Shown: positions 51,226 through 61,499, counted from the first letter of the stretch. The stretch is DNA of 64,000 bases from Panagrolaimus kolymaensis (GCA_028622995.1 JAJQJQ010000062.1:868001-932000), one strand, 5' to 3'. Made by a program: numbers and translations. The notes: generated by a model from the letters alone, not told the origin.

Positions 51226-51370
51226 TAATTTCCTTATGAACGATAAAAGTTGCGTCATGAAGTTTTACGGAAATTTTCAACGATAGTACTTCATGTAAGA
51301 AAAGTTATACGATGTTTATGTTAGCGATGAGAAAAGGCTTGACCATATATACAAGGCCATATGCAGTAGC

Positions 51371-51570
51371 AAGTAAGAAATGTCATGCCTATTTATGGGA
51401 TAAATGCGCGCTTCCTCGGAAGCGAGTATGTGGTGCTTGCTCAAATCACCTCAGGTGAGCCACATGCTTAACATAGCGCATTGTTGACATTTTAGTACCT
51501 GGTATGGTTATATATGTTGATTGCACCTCCGTACGTATAAGAGCGGTTTCTTTGCCCTTTTAAAGGGTGT
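51371..51570 (+). repeat. Structured non-coding unit, copy 2
   Basis: Second copy of the unit at 51020. The first hairpin is now CGCTTC-CTCG-GAAGCG: the loop is kept while three stem positions changed on both sides. The TCACCTCAGGTGA hairpin, the enclosing GGTGC/GCACC pair and the terminal CCCTTTTAAAGGG palindrome are conserved, as is the segment CACATGCTTAACATAGCGCA. Confidence 0.7.
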
Positions 51571-51735
51571 TGTTGACCCAGAACTAACAACTATCCTCCA
51601 ATATGCTGAGAACCTTGACGAGGTTTGGAGGCTTACTATTGAAGTTATTACTGTTTACAGTAATGCACTTTAATAAACCAATACTCAGCCATTTTTGTTT
51701 TAGTTTATGTTGTGTTACAGTTTTTTTATTGTCGT

Positions 51736-51826
51736 TGTAAACATGTAACAGTTCCGTAGATACATTTGAATAATTGTTTGTTTAGTTTGAGGGACTTACC
51801 GCAGGTAAGGCCCCAATGTTCTTGTC
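51736..51826 (+). repeat. Hairpin repeat family, copy A
   Basis: Begins with TGTAAACATGTAACAGTTCC, then the hairpin CTTACC-GCA-GGTAAG inside an outer GGG/CCC pair, ending CCCCAATGTTCTTGTC. Almost identical to copy B at 53082; a diverged copy C lies at 52762. Confidence 0.7.
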
Positions 51827-52103
51827 TTCCTTTTTAATTTGGAGTGTCGTTTCTGTCTGTCTGTATGTTTGTCTGTATGTATGTCGTTTCTGCTTTTTTT
51901 TTGTTTTGTCCCGATAGCCTAGATCAGTTTTTTACGCTGATTCCGAATATGTTAGTCTCACGCTTCGGAGAGTCAAACATTGATATGTTTTGACCAGTTT
52001 AAATTTGCATTTTATGAAATTTTCTCGACACGAAAGTTGCCCTTTGTGTTTTTTCTGTTGCATTTTTGAAGTGAAAAATTTGTTTTTCTCTGATTGTCTG
52101 CAT

Positions 52104-52590
52104 AGTTGTTTTTGGTGAGATGTAAAACGGTTTTCGGGTGGACATTTAGTTGTTTTTGGTGGGATGTTTGGGTGGAGATTTAGTTGTTTTTGGTGAGATG
52201 TAAGATGGTTTTCGGGTGGAGATTTAGTTGTTTTTGGTGGGATTTAAGATTATTTTTGGGTGGAGATTTAGTTATTTTTGGTGAGATGTAAGATGGTTTT
52301 CGGGTGGAGATTTAGTTGTTTTTGGTGAGATTTAAGATTATTTTTGGGTGGAGATTTAGTTATTTTTGGTGAGATGTAAGATGGTTTTCGGGTGGAGATT
52401 TAGTTGTTTTTGGTGGGATGTTTGGGTGGAGATTTAGTTATTTTTGGTGAGATGTAAGATTATTTTTGGGTGGAGATTTAGTTGTTTTTGGTTGAATGTT
52501 TAGTTGTTTTCGAGTGAATGTTTAGTTGTGTTCGGGCGAATGTTTAATTGTGTTTGGTTCGATATTTGGTTGTTTTTGGGTTGAAATGTG
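52104..52590 (+). repeat. 22/44-bp minisatellite with higher-order structure
   Basis: Units beginning AGTTGTTTTTGGTGAGATG and ending GGGTGGAGATTT. Nine units of 44 bp (two shortened to 34) are followed by four or five degenerate 22-bp half-units. Two 44-bp variants (one with GATGGTTTTCGGG, one with GATTATTTTTGGG) alternate, giving an 88-bp higher-order period. Confidence 0.9.
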
Positions 52591-52761
52591 TTTTGGGGCC
52601 TGAAGGGCCCATGTATAATTTGCCTATTGAATGGACTTTGAATGGGTTAAGATGTAACCGAATATGAGAGATATGGAATGGAGTGAAGATTGACTCGGGA
52701 TCCGAAAGGCCCTATTGTTTATTGTTATTGTGATGAAATATATAATGTTGAGATTACCGTA

Positions 52762-52865
52762 AGCAGTTCCGTAGATTTTCTTTATGTAAAATGTCTCATT
52801 GATTATTGTAAATGATCTTTTTGTAAAATTTAGGAGGTCTGCCGTAGGCAGGGCTCCAAAATTTA
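52762..52865 (+). repeat. Hairpin repeat family, diverged copy C
   Basis: Shares CAGTTCCGTAGAT with copies A and B. The hairpin has changed to CTGCC-GTA-GGCAG with an outer GGAG/CTCC pair, so both stems are retained with different bases. Confidence 0.55.
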
Positions 52866-53081
52866 CCATGAAAAATGGAATGTGTAAGCACAATGATGTT
52901 TATTTTAATTGTATTGTTGTAGACACACATGGGTGTTTGAACACTCTATTTTTTCCAATTTTGCACCCTCTAAAAAAGCACATAATCTCCCCTTTGATAA
53001 TTTTTTAGAATTCATAAAAACATTTGCACTCCCTAGGATTCTCAAAAAATACTTTAAAGCGTTTAATGTCCACGTGTGGTT

Positions 53082-53165
53082 GTAAACATGTAATAGTTTC
53101 GTAGATTGTGTGAATGTTTGTTTAGTTTGAGGGACTTACCGCAGGTAAGGCCCCAATGTTCTTGT
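53082..53165 (+). repeat. Hairpin repeat family, copy B
   Basis: Direct repeat of copy A (51736) with a handful of substitutions and a short deletion in the spacer; the hairpin and the following CCCCAATGTTCTTGTC are identical. Confidence 0.7.
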
Positions 53166-54359
53166 CCTCTTATATTATTCGAAGAAGCTTTTTTTAATTA
53201 AACATATTTCTAACAATAATAACACACATAAAAAATAGAAATACAGACAGCTTAAAAAATGCATTAAAAACTGATGCTTTTCCTTTCTTTCTTGCTTTCT
53301 TTTTCGAACGCTTTACTCTCGTTCATTCTTTTCTTCTTCTTTTTTTTCCTAATCAAAAAAGTGAATACTTACGTACTTCTTACTAAACTTTATTAATGGT
53401 TCAAGATTGATGATGATCACTCATATTTTTGTTTGTGTGCGTGATATAATCAACAAGAAACGAGAAAAACTAAACGCGAGAAAAAACGACCTTTTTATTG
53501 ACACTTTGGTGGTAAAACAAAAAAGGCAAAAATAAGAATTTGAAACCACCAAATTGACAAAATAAAAATTTAGATAAATATTTCAAAAGAGACATTATTA
53601 TAAAGTTTATTTGTTTCAACAATAAAGCAGCATAAGCTATCCAAAATTTATAGTTTTTTCAAAAGCCACAATAAAGGGCAAAGAAATTTTCATTTTTCCT
53701 AAATCTAAATTGTTTTAAAAATAGCTTCAACAGAAAAAAAAGAAATATTTTTTGGGAAAGTCCATTAGCAGGCTAAAAAAAAGTCTCAATTTTTGAAGCC
53801 ATTCTTTCAATGTAAATTTTTTATGATAACTTTTCTATTGTAAATTAAAATTTTTCTAATCAACAACCTGTTTGTTTTTTCTTTCGCTTTTTTTTAATTT
53901 TGATAAACAAATCAATTTTCGCATTTATCCATGTGAAAAAATAACCAGAAAGATAATTTAAAAACTTTTGCCTTTGCCTTTATAAACAACAAGAAAAGAA
54001 AATAATGCAAAAAATTAATTACATACGTTCACAGTTTTCTTTTCTTCAACTGTTCCAAAATTGATTTATTTTGGTCTAAAAGGTTTGCATATGGTCGATA
54101 TTAGTGATATGGGGAAATTTTATTAGATGTTTTAAAATAAAAGTGATTTCATTCCAAAAATTAAAAAAATTAAATATTTTTCTTCCTTCTTCTATGCAAC
54201 AAACATGCTTGCTGCTTTACAAAAATTTGCATAAACTTTTCGACGAGGCTGTTTTTTGACCCATAAAGCCAAAAAAAAGTTGCTCACGCTTTTTTTTTCT
54301 TTCAAACATTTTTTTTCTAAGCTTCACTCAATTTATAATTTGCTCTTGGATCAAAAATA
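53166..54359. other. Intergenic, upstream of the kinase gene
   Basis: AT-rich host-like sequence after the Helitron-related repeats. No exon-like segment or structured element seen. Confidence 0.45.
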
Positions 54360-56410
54360 ATGGGAAATTTAAAAAACCCTAATAAGAATTTGCTTAAAAA
54401 AAATGGAGAATGGTTTGAAGTTGACGATAAATTAGAAAAGAATGATAATAAATTACTGTAGGTTTTTTTCATTCCAATAATATTTGCTCCATTCTTTTTG
54501 CTATTTTAACAAACATTTTTTGCAACACATATCTTTCTTTTGTAAAATTCTTTAATTTTTTCATGACTTACTAAAAATTCGTTAATTGTTTTATGAAAAG
54601 TAAATAAAAAAGATTTCTTTAATAAATTTAGCAAGTTTGGAAATGGAAAATCATTCTATGTTATTTAGTTCCAAAAACATTTCATGAGAGACTCAAAATT
54701 TTGTTGTCATAGGCTATAGTAATTTCTTTTTAACTTTTTTTTTGAACATTAGTAATCGAAATTCTCGAACATTGCAAATAATTATAAAATGAAGTTTTCT
54801 TAGCTTTGTTAATTTATCAAAAGCAAGAAAGCCAACATAAAGATGTGTTCATAAATTTATGGAGCAATGCATTTCATCATTTCGATTGAAATAATAAAAG
54901 CATTTGCTAGGATTTTAAAATGAAGTAAGCACAATAATGGTTCCTTTCAAATATGAATGAGCGGTGTTTAATCAATTAATGACAATAAAAGCTTAATAAT
55001 CTTTATGATTTCATAAATTGAAACAACATCAATAACGATTTATTTGTGTTTACACCAAAAAAGTAAACCCAAAGGGCAAGAAAAGCAAAAGAGATAATAT
55101 ACAAAATGTCTTAATTTCCTACAGTTAATAGCTTAAAATTAATCATTCATTTATAAAATAAAATAAAATTTACTACTCTTAATAATTGATGGCTTTAACC
55201 TTTCTGTATATTTATTATTTTAGTTCTATAGCTGTGGATACTTGTCATGAATTTATAAAGCATGTTAAATCTGATAAATGCATTGGAGCTGGTACTTATG
55301 GTCAAGTATGGACATTAATTAATAATGGTAAACCTCTTCACTATGTTATGAAAATTTCAAGTTTTGCGAAATACAACAGCACCATTGAAGAAGTCAAAGT
55401 TTTATCAATCAATAAATGCAAATTTTTCCCTAAATTGATTTACAGTGGATTAACAGAAGATTCAAAGAAATGGTGTATAATAATGGAATATTTCGATGGA
55501 CGCGATTTGGATTTTTATTTTGACGATGCTAATGTAGCCGAATATGAAAGGCTTGATAAAGCAAGAGAAGGGAAAAAATTTATTGCTTATGAACTTGCTG
55601 AAGCTTTAGAATATTTACACACCGAATTGAAACGTACACATGGGTAAGTCATGATCATTTTGCATTTTTGTTGGTTTAAATTATCCCTTTTTTTAATGGA
55701 TCAAGTTTATGTACTAATAATAATATCTTTTCAGTGATCTCAAACCTGACAACATTGGATTAACTTCTCGTGGATATGTTCGTCTTTTTGATTTTGGTCA
55801 TTCTCGAAGGATAGATGTAACAACTTGAAAATACATCTCAGCCATAACTGGTAAAATCATCACGGATTCAGAAGATTCTCCACTTCCTGTATTTTTATAC
55901 CGAGCACCTGAAGTATGGAACGGCGAAGACAATGGATTTGCTTCTGATCGATGGTCATATGGTTGCATAATTGCACAACTTTATCAACGGGGAAATCTTC
56001 CATTTTATGGACTCTCAAAAGACGAAAAAGAAGAGAGGAAAGAAACAGAAAGAATGATCTTTAATGGCAATCCTGATTTGAAAATGGTAAAGGACACAAA
56101 TGCTAAAGAATTTATCCTTGAGCTATTGAAGAAACATCCAAAAGAACGTGTTCCTGTTATTACAAAACACAAATTCTTTGATCAAAAGAATCGCAAAAAA
56201 GAACCTTCATTTGTGCCAATGCCTTATGCTCCTGTTCAAATTCAAAATGTTAAAAATCTGGTTCATTGTAATTATTTCAAATATCAAACTGATCTCATCA
56301 AAAATGCTCTCAAGTTACCATGCGATGCTTATTTAACAAAGGATTTTGCCGCTGGTGATCAACGAAATTATGCAAACACGATTCAAAAATATTTTGACAA
56401 AAAATTGTAA
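54360..56410 (+). pseudogene. Protein kinase gene interrupted by one nonsense codon
   Basis: Exons 54360-54457, 55224-55643 and 55735-56410 join in phase over 397 codons. N-terminus MGNLKNPNK is a potential myristoylation site. Kinase landmarks: Gly loop GAGTYGQV, the Lys in YVMKISS, Glu in EEVKVL, catalytic loop HGDLKPDN, DFG in LFDFGHSR, APE in YRAPEVW, and DRWSYGCI. A TGA at 55826-55828, in the activation segment between DFG and APE, is the only disruption; the frame continues cleanly for 194 more codons. No intron that removes it keeps frame. Subfamily is uncertain (CK1-like by feel). It may be a young pseudogene, a polymorphic null allele or a sequence error. Confidence 0.75.
54458..55223. 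other. Large first intron of the kinase gene
   Basis: 766 nt, long for this locus, bounded by CT|GTAGGT and TTTTAG|T; it joins phase 2 to phase 2. No internal feature recognised. Confidence 0.5.
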
Positions 56411-56485
56411 TTGGTAAAGTTTTGAATAATCGTTATTTGTTTTAATGTTCATAGTTTTAGACTAAATCAACAACAAATTCTTAGA

Positions 56486-56732
56486 AGAAAATAATAATTT
56501 GGTGAATGTTCAAAGATTTCGACGAAATGCAACTAAAGTAACAACAAAAGATGACGTTGGTTATAAAGGTGTAAATGAAAGTTGGGTAGATGATTTAATG
56601 TCAGCGAAAACTGAAGAAGGAGCTATTTATGGCCCAACTATTGGTATTGCATTATGTACTTTGGCTGTAATTCTCTTAATTTTTGCTTGTTGTATTGGTG
56701 CAATATGTTTAGCTCATTTTTGTAAAAAGTAA
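56486..56732 (+). CDS. Orphan exon encoding a single-pass membrane protein
   Basis: Open from a TTCTTAG acceptor to TAA, about 81 codons: a polar Arg/Lys/Asp part (RFRRNATKVTTKDDVGYKG) with an N-glycosylation-like NES, then one strong TM helix (GIALCTLAVILLIFACCIGA) and a short tail ending CKK. There is no ATG ahead of the polar part in this frame, and it does not join in frame to the kinase's last exon, so an upstream exon is unseen or the gene is broken. AATAAA lies downstream near 56779. Confidence 0.4.
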
Positions 56733-57899
56733 TAAAATTAATTATAACACCTTTGTAATTATTTATGTATGTAATATCTTAAATAAACTTTTTGTGAAAA
56801 AAACGTATGTACTAAACTTGATTTATTGGTTTTCAAAGTCTCGGTAGTGCCATTTAGCAATTTGTCTTTTATGTTTTAAGTTTACTTTTGTGATTTTTTT
56901 GTATGCTTAAAGCTTTGTTTTTGTTATTGCGATTATTTTTTTGCAATGCAAAACATTTATGATGCATTTTAGTTAGGTTGGATAAAATTGAAAGAAAGTT
57001 TCGATAACAAAATATTTACGCAAATTTACTCATATTGTTTACAGCAAACAACGCGAAATAGGCGTGACAGAAGTTAATTAACGATAAAATGCATATTCAA
57101 GCAAAAATTCTATGGAAATGCATTTATGGCTTTCGAGAATTATTTTTCCCACATCGTCCTGTACCACAAGGCAAGGAATGGATTCTATTGCTAAAATAGA
57201 AGAACAGCCACAAGAGCAACAATCCCTGGAACATCAAATTCCAAAACTTGAAGATCAACAACTCAAAACAGGATGAATGAATTCCATTTGAAGCTGAAGA
57301 ATCTCAATACATTTCAAAACTCGATCACCCATAAAAAGTTTATCTGAATATGAGCTATGCAAGTTTTAATGTAAACGAAAAAGAGATCAAGTTAACAAAT
57401 TCTAAACAAACAAAAAAATGTAAATTGGTTTCTTCTTTCTTTATTTTTAATGTTTCTTTCTTTTATATTTCTATCATTATTTTCTCAGATGGTTGGTGGT
57501 TGTGGTTGTAAAAACTCGCGTTTACGGGGAGGAGCTTGAAAAATAAGAGAAAGGGAAGTTTGAAGGATGCTAGAGTTAGTAATTTATGAACAATCACCTC
57601 CACCAATTTTTTCCGTTTCAAATTTTGGTATTCCGCTTCTAATTATGCAATTTTTACCTACAAAAGGAACCTTCTTACATCTAATAGAAAAAAGTCAAAT
57701 ACCAACCATAAGTTGGGGTACACGAGCTTCACAATAAAGCAGAAAAAAATAAATAGGATTCTCAATATTTTTGAATCACTAAATTTAAAAATGATGAAAG
57801 ACAAAAACTTGGAACATTGAAGAAAAAAATTTGCAAACATTAATTATTCTCACCGCGAAAGTAAATTGCTCGATGAAAAAGTAAATGATGACAAAAAAA
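56733..57899. other. Intergenic, no supported gene
   Basis: AT-rich. A stretch around 57126-57210 (IYGFRELFFPHRPVPQGKEW) looks coding-like for about 25 codons but ends quickly and has no partners. Confidence 0.4.
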
Positions 57900-59095
57900 G
57901 GGTGCGACGTCACTTGCTATAATCCTAAACAGGGTGCGACGTCACTTGCTATAATCCTAAACAGCACTTACTATAATCGAGTGAAAATTTCACTCGATTG
58001 GCGAAATGATTTTGAACGCAAACAAAAGAAATTTAAAAATTTTTATTCTGGTTAAAAAACTCTAAAGAATTTTTTGCACAACTATTTTATTTTAAACGAA
58101 GAATTTTAAAGCATATTTATTATATTTTTGTTTTCTAAGCAATTAATGGTTAGCATTACAAAAAGCTTTTTTTAATCTATTTATATATAACTATTCGAAT
58201 TTCAAAAGTAAACATTGTAGAAAGTAAAGAATTTTCTTTTTGTACGTATTTTAAACTTGAGGTTTTTGATCTTGATTTTCTTGAAATACTAAGTCGAGTA
58301 AAGGACCAACGAAGCGCTTCCTTTTATGTCGACGGAGCTCATCCACGTGAGTGCAAAGGTCCACTAAATCAAAAACAATATGTTGCATTGCGGCTTGATC
58401 ATAAAATGAGAAAAATTATCCTGGAAGGAGGTAAACCTTTAGATGTTCATAATAATATATACAAAGAACCATGCATACAAAAAACGTTGACGTACTTTTT
58501 CCTCAGTACTCAATCGTTCGACAACCTCTTCAGAGAATTTATGATTAATCACTTTCAACAATTACAAATGCAAAGGTATTATTAGTTGATGGTACATACA
58601 GTACAAGTCCACTCAATATTTTGGAAACCTTCTAGGTTTCGAAAATTACAAAGAAAAAGCAATAAATAAAAAGAACGCATATCCAAATCAGCCAGCATGA
58701 ATTGAATTATGGATAAAATTTTGTGATTTTGCAGCAGCTGCTTCATTGTTGAATGTTAATTCACTGATTCGTCAACCATTAATGGGTGATTGAGTTTTAA
58801 CCAACAAAAATACTTTTTTAAGAAAGATTTTTTATCAAGGCCCGGAGGTCAGACATGTAAATTAAAGGGCAGCATTGTTTAATAATAATATAAAAATATT
58901 GTAATATTGAAAGTTAAAAAAAATTATTTAGCAGTTTCATTGAAAAGTCAAATTACTGTAAAAAAGAATTCACTCGATTTTTCGAAATTTCGCAACAAAT
59001 TCACTCGTTTGGCTTTAAAAACATTTCGCCAATCGAGTGAAAATTTCACTCGATTATAGTAAGTGCTGTTTCAAATTATAGCAAGTGATGTTTAC
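57900..59095. mobile_element. TIR DNA transposon, decayed, with duplicated left end
   Basis: Terminal inverted repeats of about 80 bp begin GGGT on the left and end ACCC at 59095. Both contain CACTTGCTATAAT, CAGCACTTACTATAATCGAG and a palindrome built on AATCGAGTGAAA. The outermost 32 bp of the left end is tandemly duplicated (57900-57931 and 57932-57963). Flanks are A-runs on both sides, so the target duplication cannot be read. The interior holds decayed coding sequence (58256-58585 and near 58690-58790). Superfamily undetermined. Confidence 0.8.
58256..58585 (+). pseudogene. Degenerate ORF inside the TIR element
   Basis: An open stretch reads LEVFDLDFLEILSRVKDQRS, then a FYVDGAHPRECKGPLN segment and further to QMQRYY before a stop. 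No start codon precedes it in frame. Another coding-like piece further on (IELWIKFCDFAAAASLLNVN) is in a separate open stretch ended by TGA. It could be transposase or captured host sequence; I do not recognise the family. Confidence 0.4.
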
Positions 59096-59240
59096 CCAAA
59101 AAAAGAGAGGAGAGAAAGAGTTATTTCTCGTTCATTCATTTTTCGTCAATCGTTTTTTACTTCAAAAATCTTTTTTACATTTGTAAAAAATATTCAACAA
59201 CAAATTATTAATTTCTTATCAACTTTTTAGTGCAAGAGCT

Positions 59241-61229
59241 ATGACTTCTTTTTTGCTATCTAAATGGAAAAATCAACCAGGTGGACCTCAAAATCCGGGT
59301 ATGTTTTACAAAAATTTCACTATGACAATCCTTATTTAATTTTTTTATATCTTTTAGTTCCTTTTATGCTTTCACTTGGTGATAAATCTGCTTCAATGCG
59401 TGAAAAAGAACTAATCATTAAGACTTTCGATGATTTGGAACATCAACATGTTTTGAAGTTGCTGATTATCTTTCAACCATTGAAAAGCTTTCTGAAGACT
59501 CTGGTTTCACTGAACGCCGCCGAGCTGCTTTGCTTTCATCAAAAGTTGCTTACTGTCTTGGTGATTATGTTGGTGCTTTGCATTTTGTCTTAGGTGCTGA
59601 AGAACTTTTTTCTCTCAGTCCTCGTCCTGTTCATCGTGAATATGGTCAACAAGATGAACTTGTATGTCGCTTTACCACTTTTATATCAAAGTTTTACATT
59701 CATATTTTTCTTATTTTAGTATGTCAACAAGATTATTGAACAAGCAGTTGACACTCTCAAAGGTGCAAAGCATGATAACGCTAAGATTGATGCTCGTCTT
59801 GAAAATCTTCTTAATCGTATTTTCAATCTCAATATGGAAAGCAAGGAATATCGTCAAGTTGTTGACTTGCTCTTGATACTCGTCATCTCGATCAAATTGA
59901 ACGTGCTGTCAAAGCTTCTGAAGTTCCAACAACTTTACTTTCTGAGACTATTAAACATCATATGCATTTTTTAATCAAGAATAACCATACTGATATGCTT
60001 ATTCTTAAACAAATTAAGGACTCTGTTCGTATGGCTTGTACTCATAATGTTACAGTAATTTCTAATGGTTTGATGCACATTGGTAACACCTGTGATGACT
60101 TTTTACGGTAATGATATTGTTTTGACCACTCTTATACTATTTTTTTAGTGATAACCTTGAATGGATTTCCAAAGCCACAAATTGGAATAAGTTTAATGCC
60201 GTTGCCACTCTTGGTTTCATTCATCGTGTTCACGAATCTAATGCTTTGAAATTGCTTGATCCTTATCTTCCCAATGGTGAACCTGAACAATTTGGGTACA
60301 AAGAAGGTGGTTCTCTTTACGCATATAGTTTAATCCACGCCAATCCTGGTTGTGCTAATGTCATCGATCATCTTCAAAAACAACTTGCTGGTGCTACAAC
60401 TGCTTCTGTTCGTCATGGTGCATGTTTATGACTTGGTGTTGCTGTTCTTAGAACACATAATCAGGACCTTTATGCTCAACTTCGTGAAACTCTTTATCAA
60501 GATGATGCCTTGTTAGGTAAAGCTGCTGGTACTGCCATGGGTCTTGTAATGGCTGTCAGTCTTGATAATACTGCATTCCGTGAAATGGTTCAATATATTA
60601 GCGACACCGCTCATGACAAAATTCAAAGAGGCCTTCGAACTGGACTTTCTCTTCTTGCTTATGGTCGAATGGAAGAGGTTGAACCTTGGGTCAACGAAAT
60701 TTTAGAAGCTAAATCAAATGCTGTTCTTCGACAAACTGCTGTTTGTATGCTTGCTATGGCTTACGCTGGAAGTGGTAAAGCTGATGTTGTTCGTCGACTT
60801 CTTGCTAAAGTTGTTGCTGATCCTAATCAACATTTCAAACGATTAAATATGCGTGGTCTTGTCTCTTACAGTGCTAATGACTATCGAAAAAATAGGATTT
60901 GGCTAATAAGAACTGAAAAACAACAACGAAATTTCCAAATTATGGTTGCTATTGATGATTCACAAAACATGAGTGAAAACCATATGGGTAAAGTAAGTCT
61001 TATTATCCTTTAGTAATTTAACAAATTTTATTTCTAGATCACATGTCAAAGTGTTTGCTTGATTGAAAAAACTTTTCGACAGCTTGAAGTTGGACAAATC
61101 GCAATTTGCAAATTTGGACAAACTGTACAAATGTTACGTGAATTCACTTCAACTACGGATGCTCAAGACACACTCATTCCTTCACTTTTGGATAATCTTC
61201 AATTCAATCAAAACAAAACTGACCTTATG
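59241..61229 (+). pseudogene. PSMD1 (Rpn2) pseudogene fused to midasin MIDAS domain
   Basis: From 59460 to about 60833 the translation is clearly 26S proteasome subunit PSMD1: EVADYLSTIEKLSEDSGF, SKVAYCLGDYVGALHFVLGA, LIKNNHTDMLILKQIKDS, LEWISKATNWNKFNAVATLG, YQDDALLGKAAGTAMGLVM and GRMEEVEPWV. It carries at least one frameshift near 59872, a TGA at 60429-60431, and lacks about 170 aa of the middle. At about 60834 the frame passes without interruption into the C-terminal VWA domain of midasin (KRLNMR, RKNRIWLIRT, FQIMVAIDDSQNM, LEVGQIAICKFGQ). The MIDAS DxSxS is DDSQN, so a metal ligand is lost. Both halves keep introns (for example 60993-61037), so this is a DNA-level fusion, not a retrocopy. 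The first exon (MTSFLLSKWKNQPGG) is unlike either parent. Confidence 0.85.
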
Positions 61230-61390
61230 GTATTTTTCTTATGCTTCAAAATATTCTCATTCGGATGGATGAATTATTCAAGAAATCAATTTACCTTTGA
61301 TAGTCTACGTTTTCCCTTTTTTGTTCATTAAATTTCACGTTCTCTTTTCAGGTTTAACAAGGAATTGTATCCAATTATGATGTGAAAGGC

Positions 61391-61485
61391 CTGTAACATG
61401 AAACTCAGCCGCTGAAGAGCGTTACAGATGCCGTTATTTCATCCAAGTGTCCGGCTGAGTCGTTTTTTAACGGCGAAACACTTGG
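61391..61485 (+). other. Compact RNA-like island with interlocking complementary blocks
   Basis: A GC-richer segment in AT-rich DNA with four complementary pairs in interlaced order: CTGTAAC (61391)/GTTACAG (61421), ACTCAGCC (61403)/GGCTGAGT (61453), CCGTTA (61431)/TAACGG (61468) and CCAAGTGT (61443)/ACACTTGG (61478). The last part resembles a type III hammerhead: stem CCAAGUGU-C, then CUGA, a GUCG/CGGC stem, GAAA, ACACUUGG. It is missing the UGA of CUGAUGA and any stem I, so a functional ribozyme is not supported. Confidence 0.4.
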
Positions 61486-61499
61486 ACGTTCTTTATTTG

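Larger units (their letters stand above)
45200..53170 (+). mobile_element. Helitron locus, ends not resolved
   Basis: The Rep/helicase ORF is followed by about 2.2 kb of related non-coding repeats (structured duplicate units, covarying hairpins, minisatellite). A 44-bp segment at 45210-45253 recurs at 52060-52101. I could not place the 5' TC or the 3' CTRR with its preceding hairpin with confidence: on the minus strand the hairpins at 51794 and 53135 are followed 10-12 nt later by CTAA, which would suit a 3' end of an oppositely oriented copy. The span given is the repeat-rich interval, not proven termini. Confidence 0.55.

Noticed and set aside
55811..55845. 25-nt intron that would remove the kinase TGA
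   Set aside because: Ends in GT and AG, but removing it shifts the frame into an immediate TAA, and it is shorter than any other intron here.
57126..57275. Short coding-like stretches (FRELFFPHRPVPQGKEW and a Glu/Gln-rich 32-codon frame)
   Set aside because: Too short, in different frames, with no supporting exon or homology I recognise.
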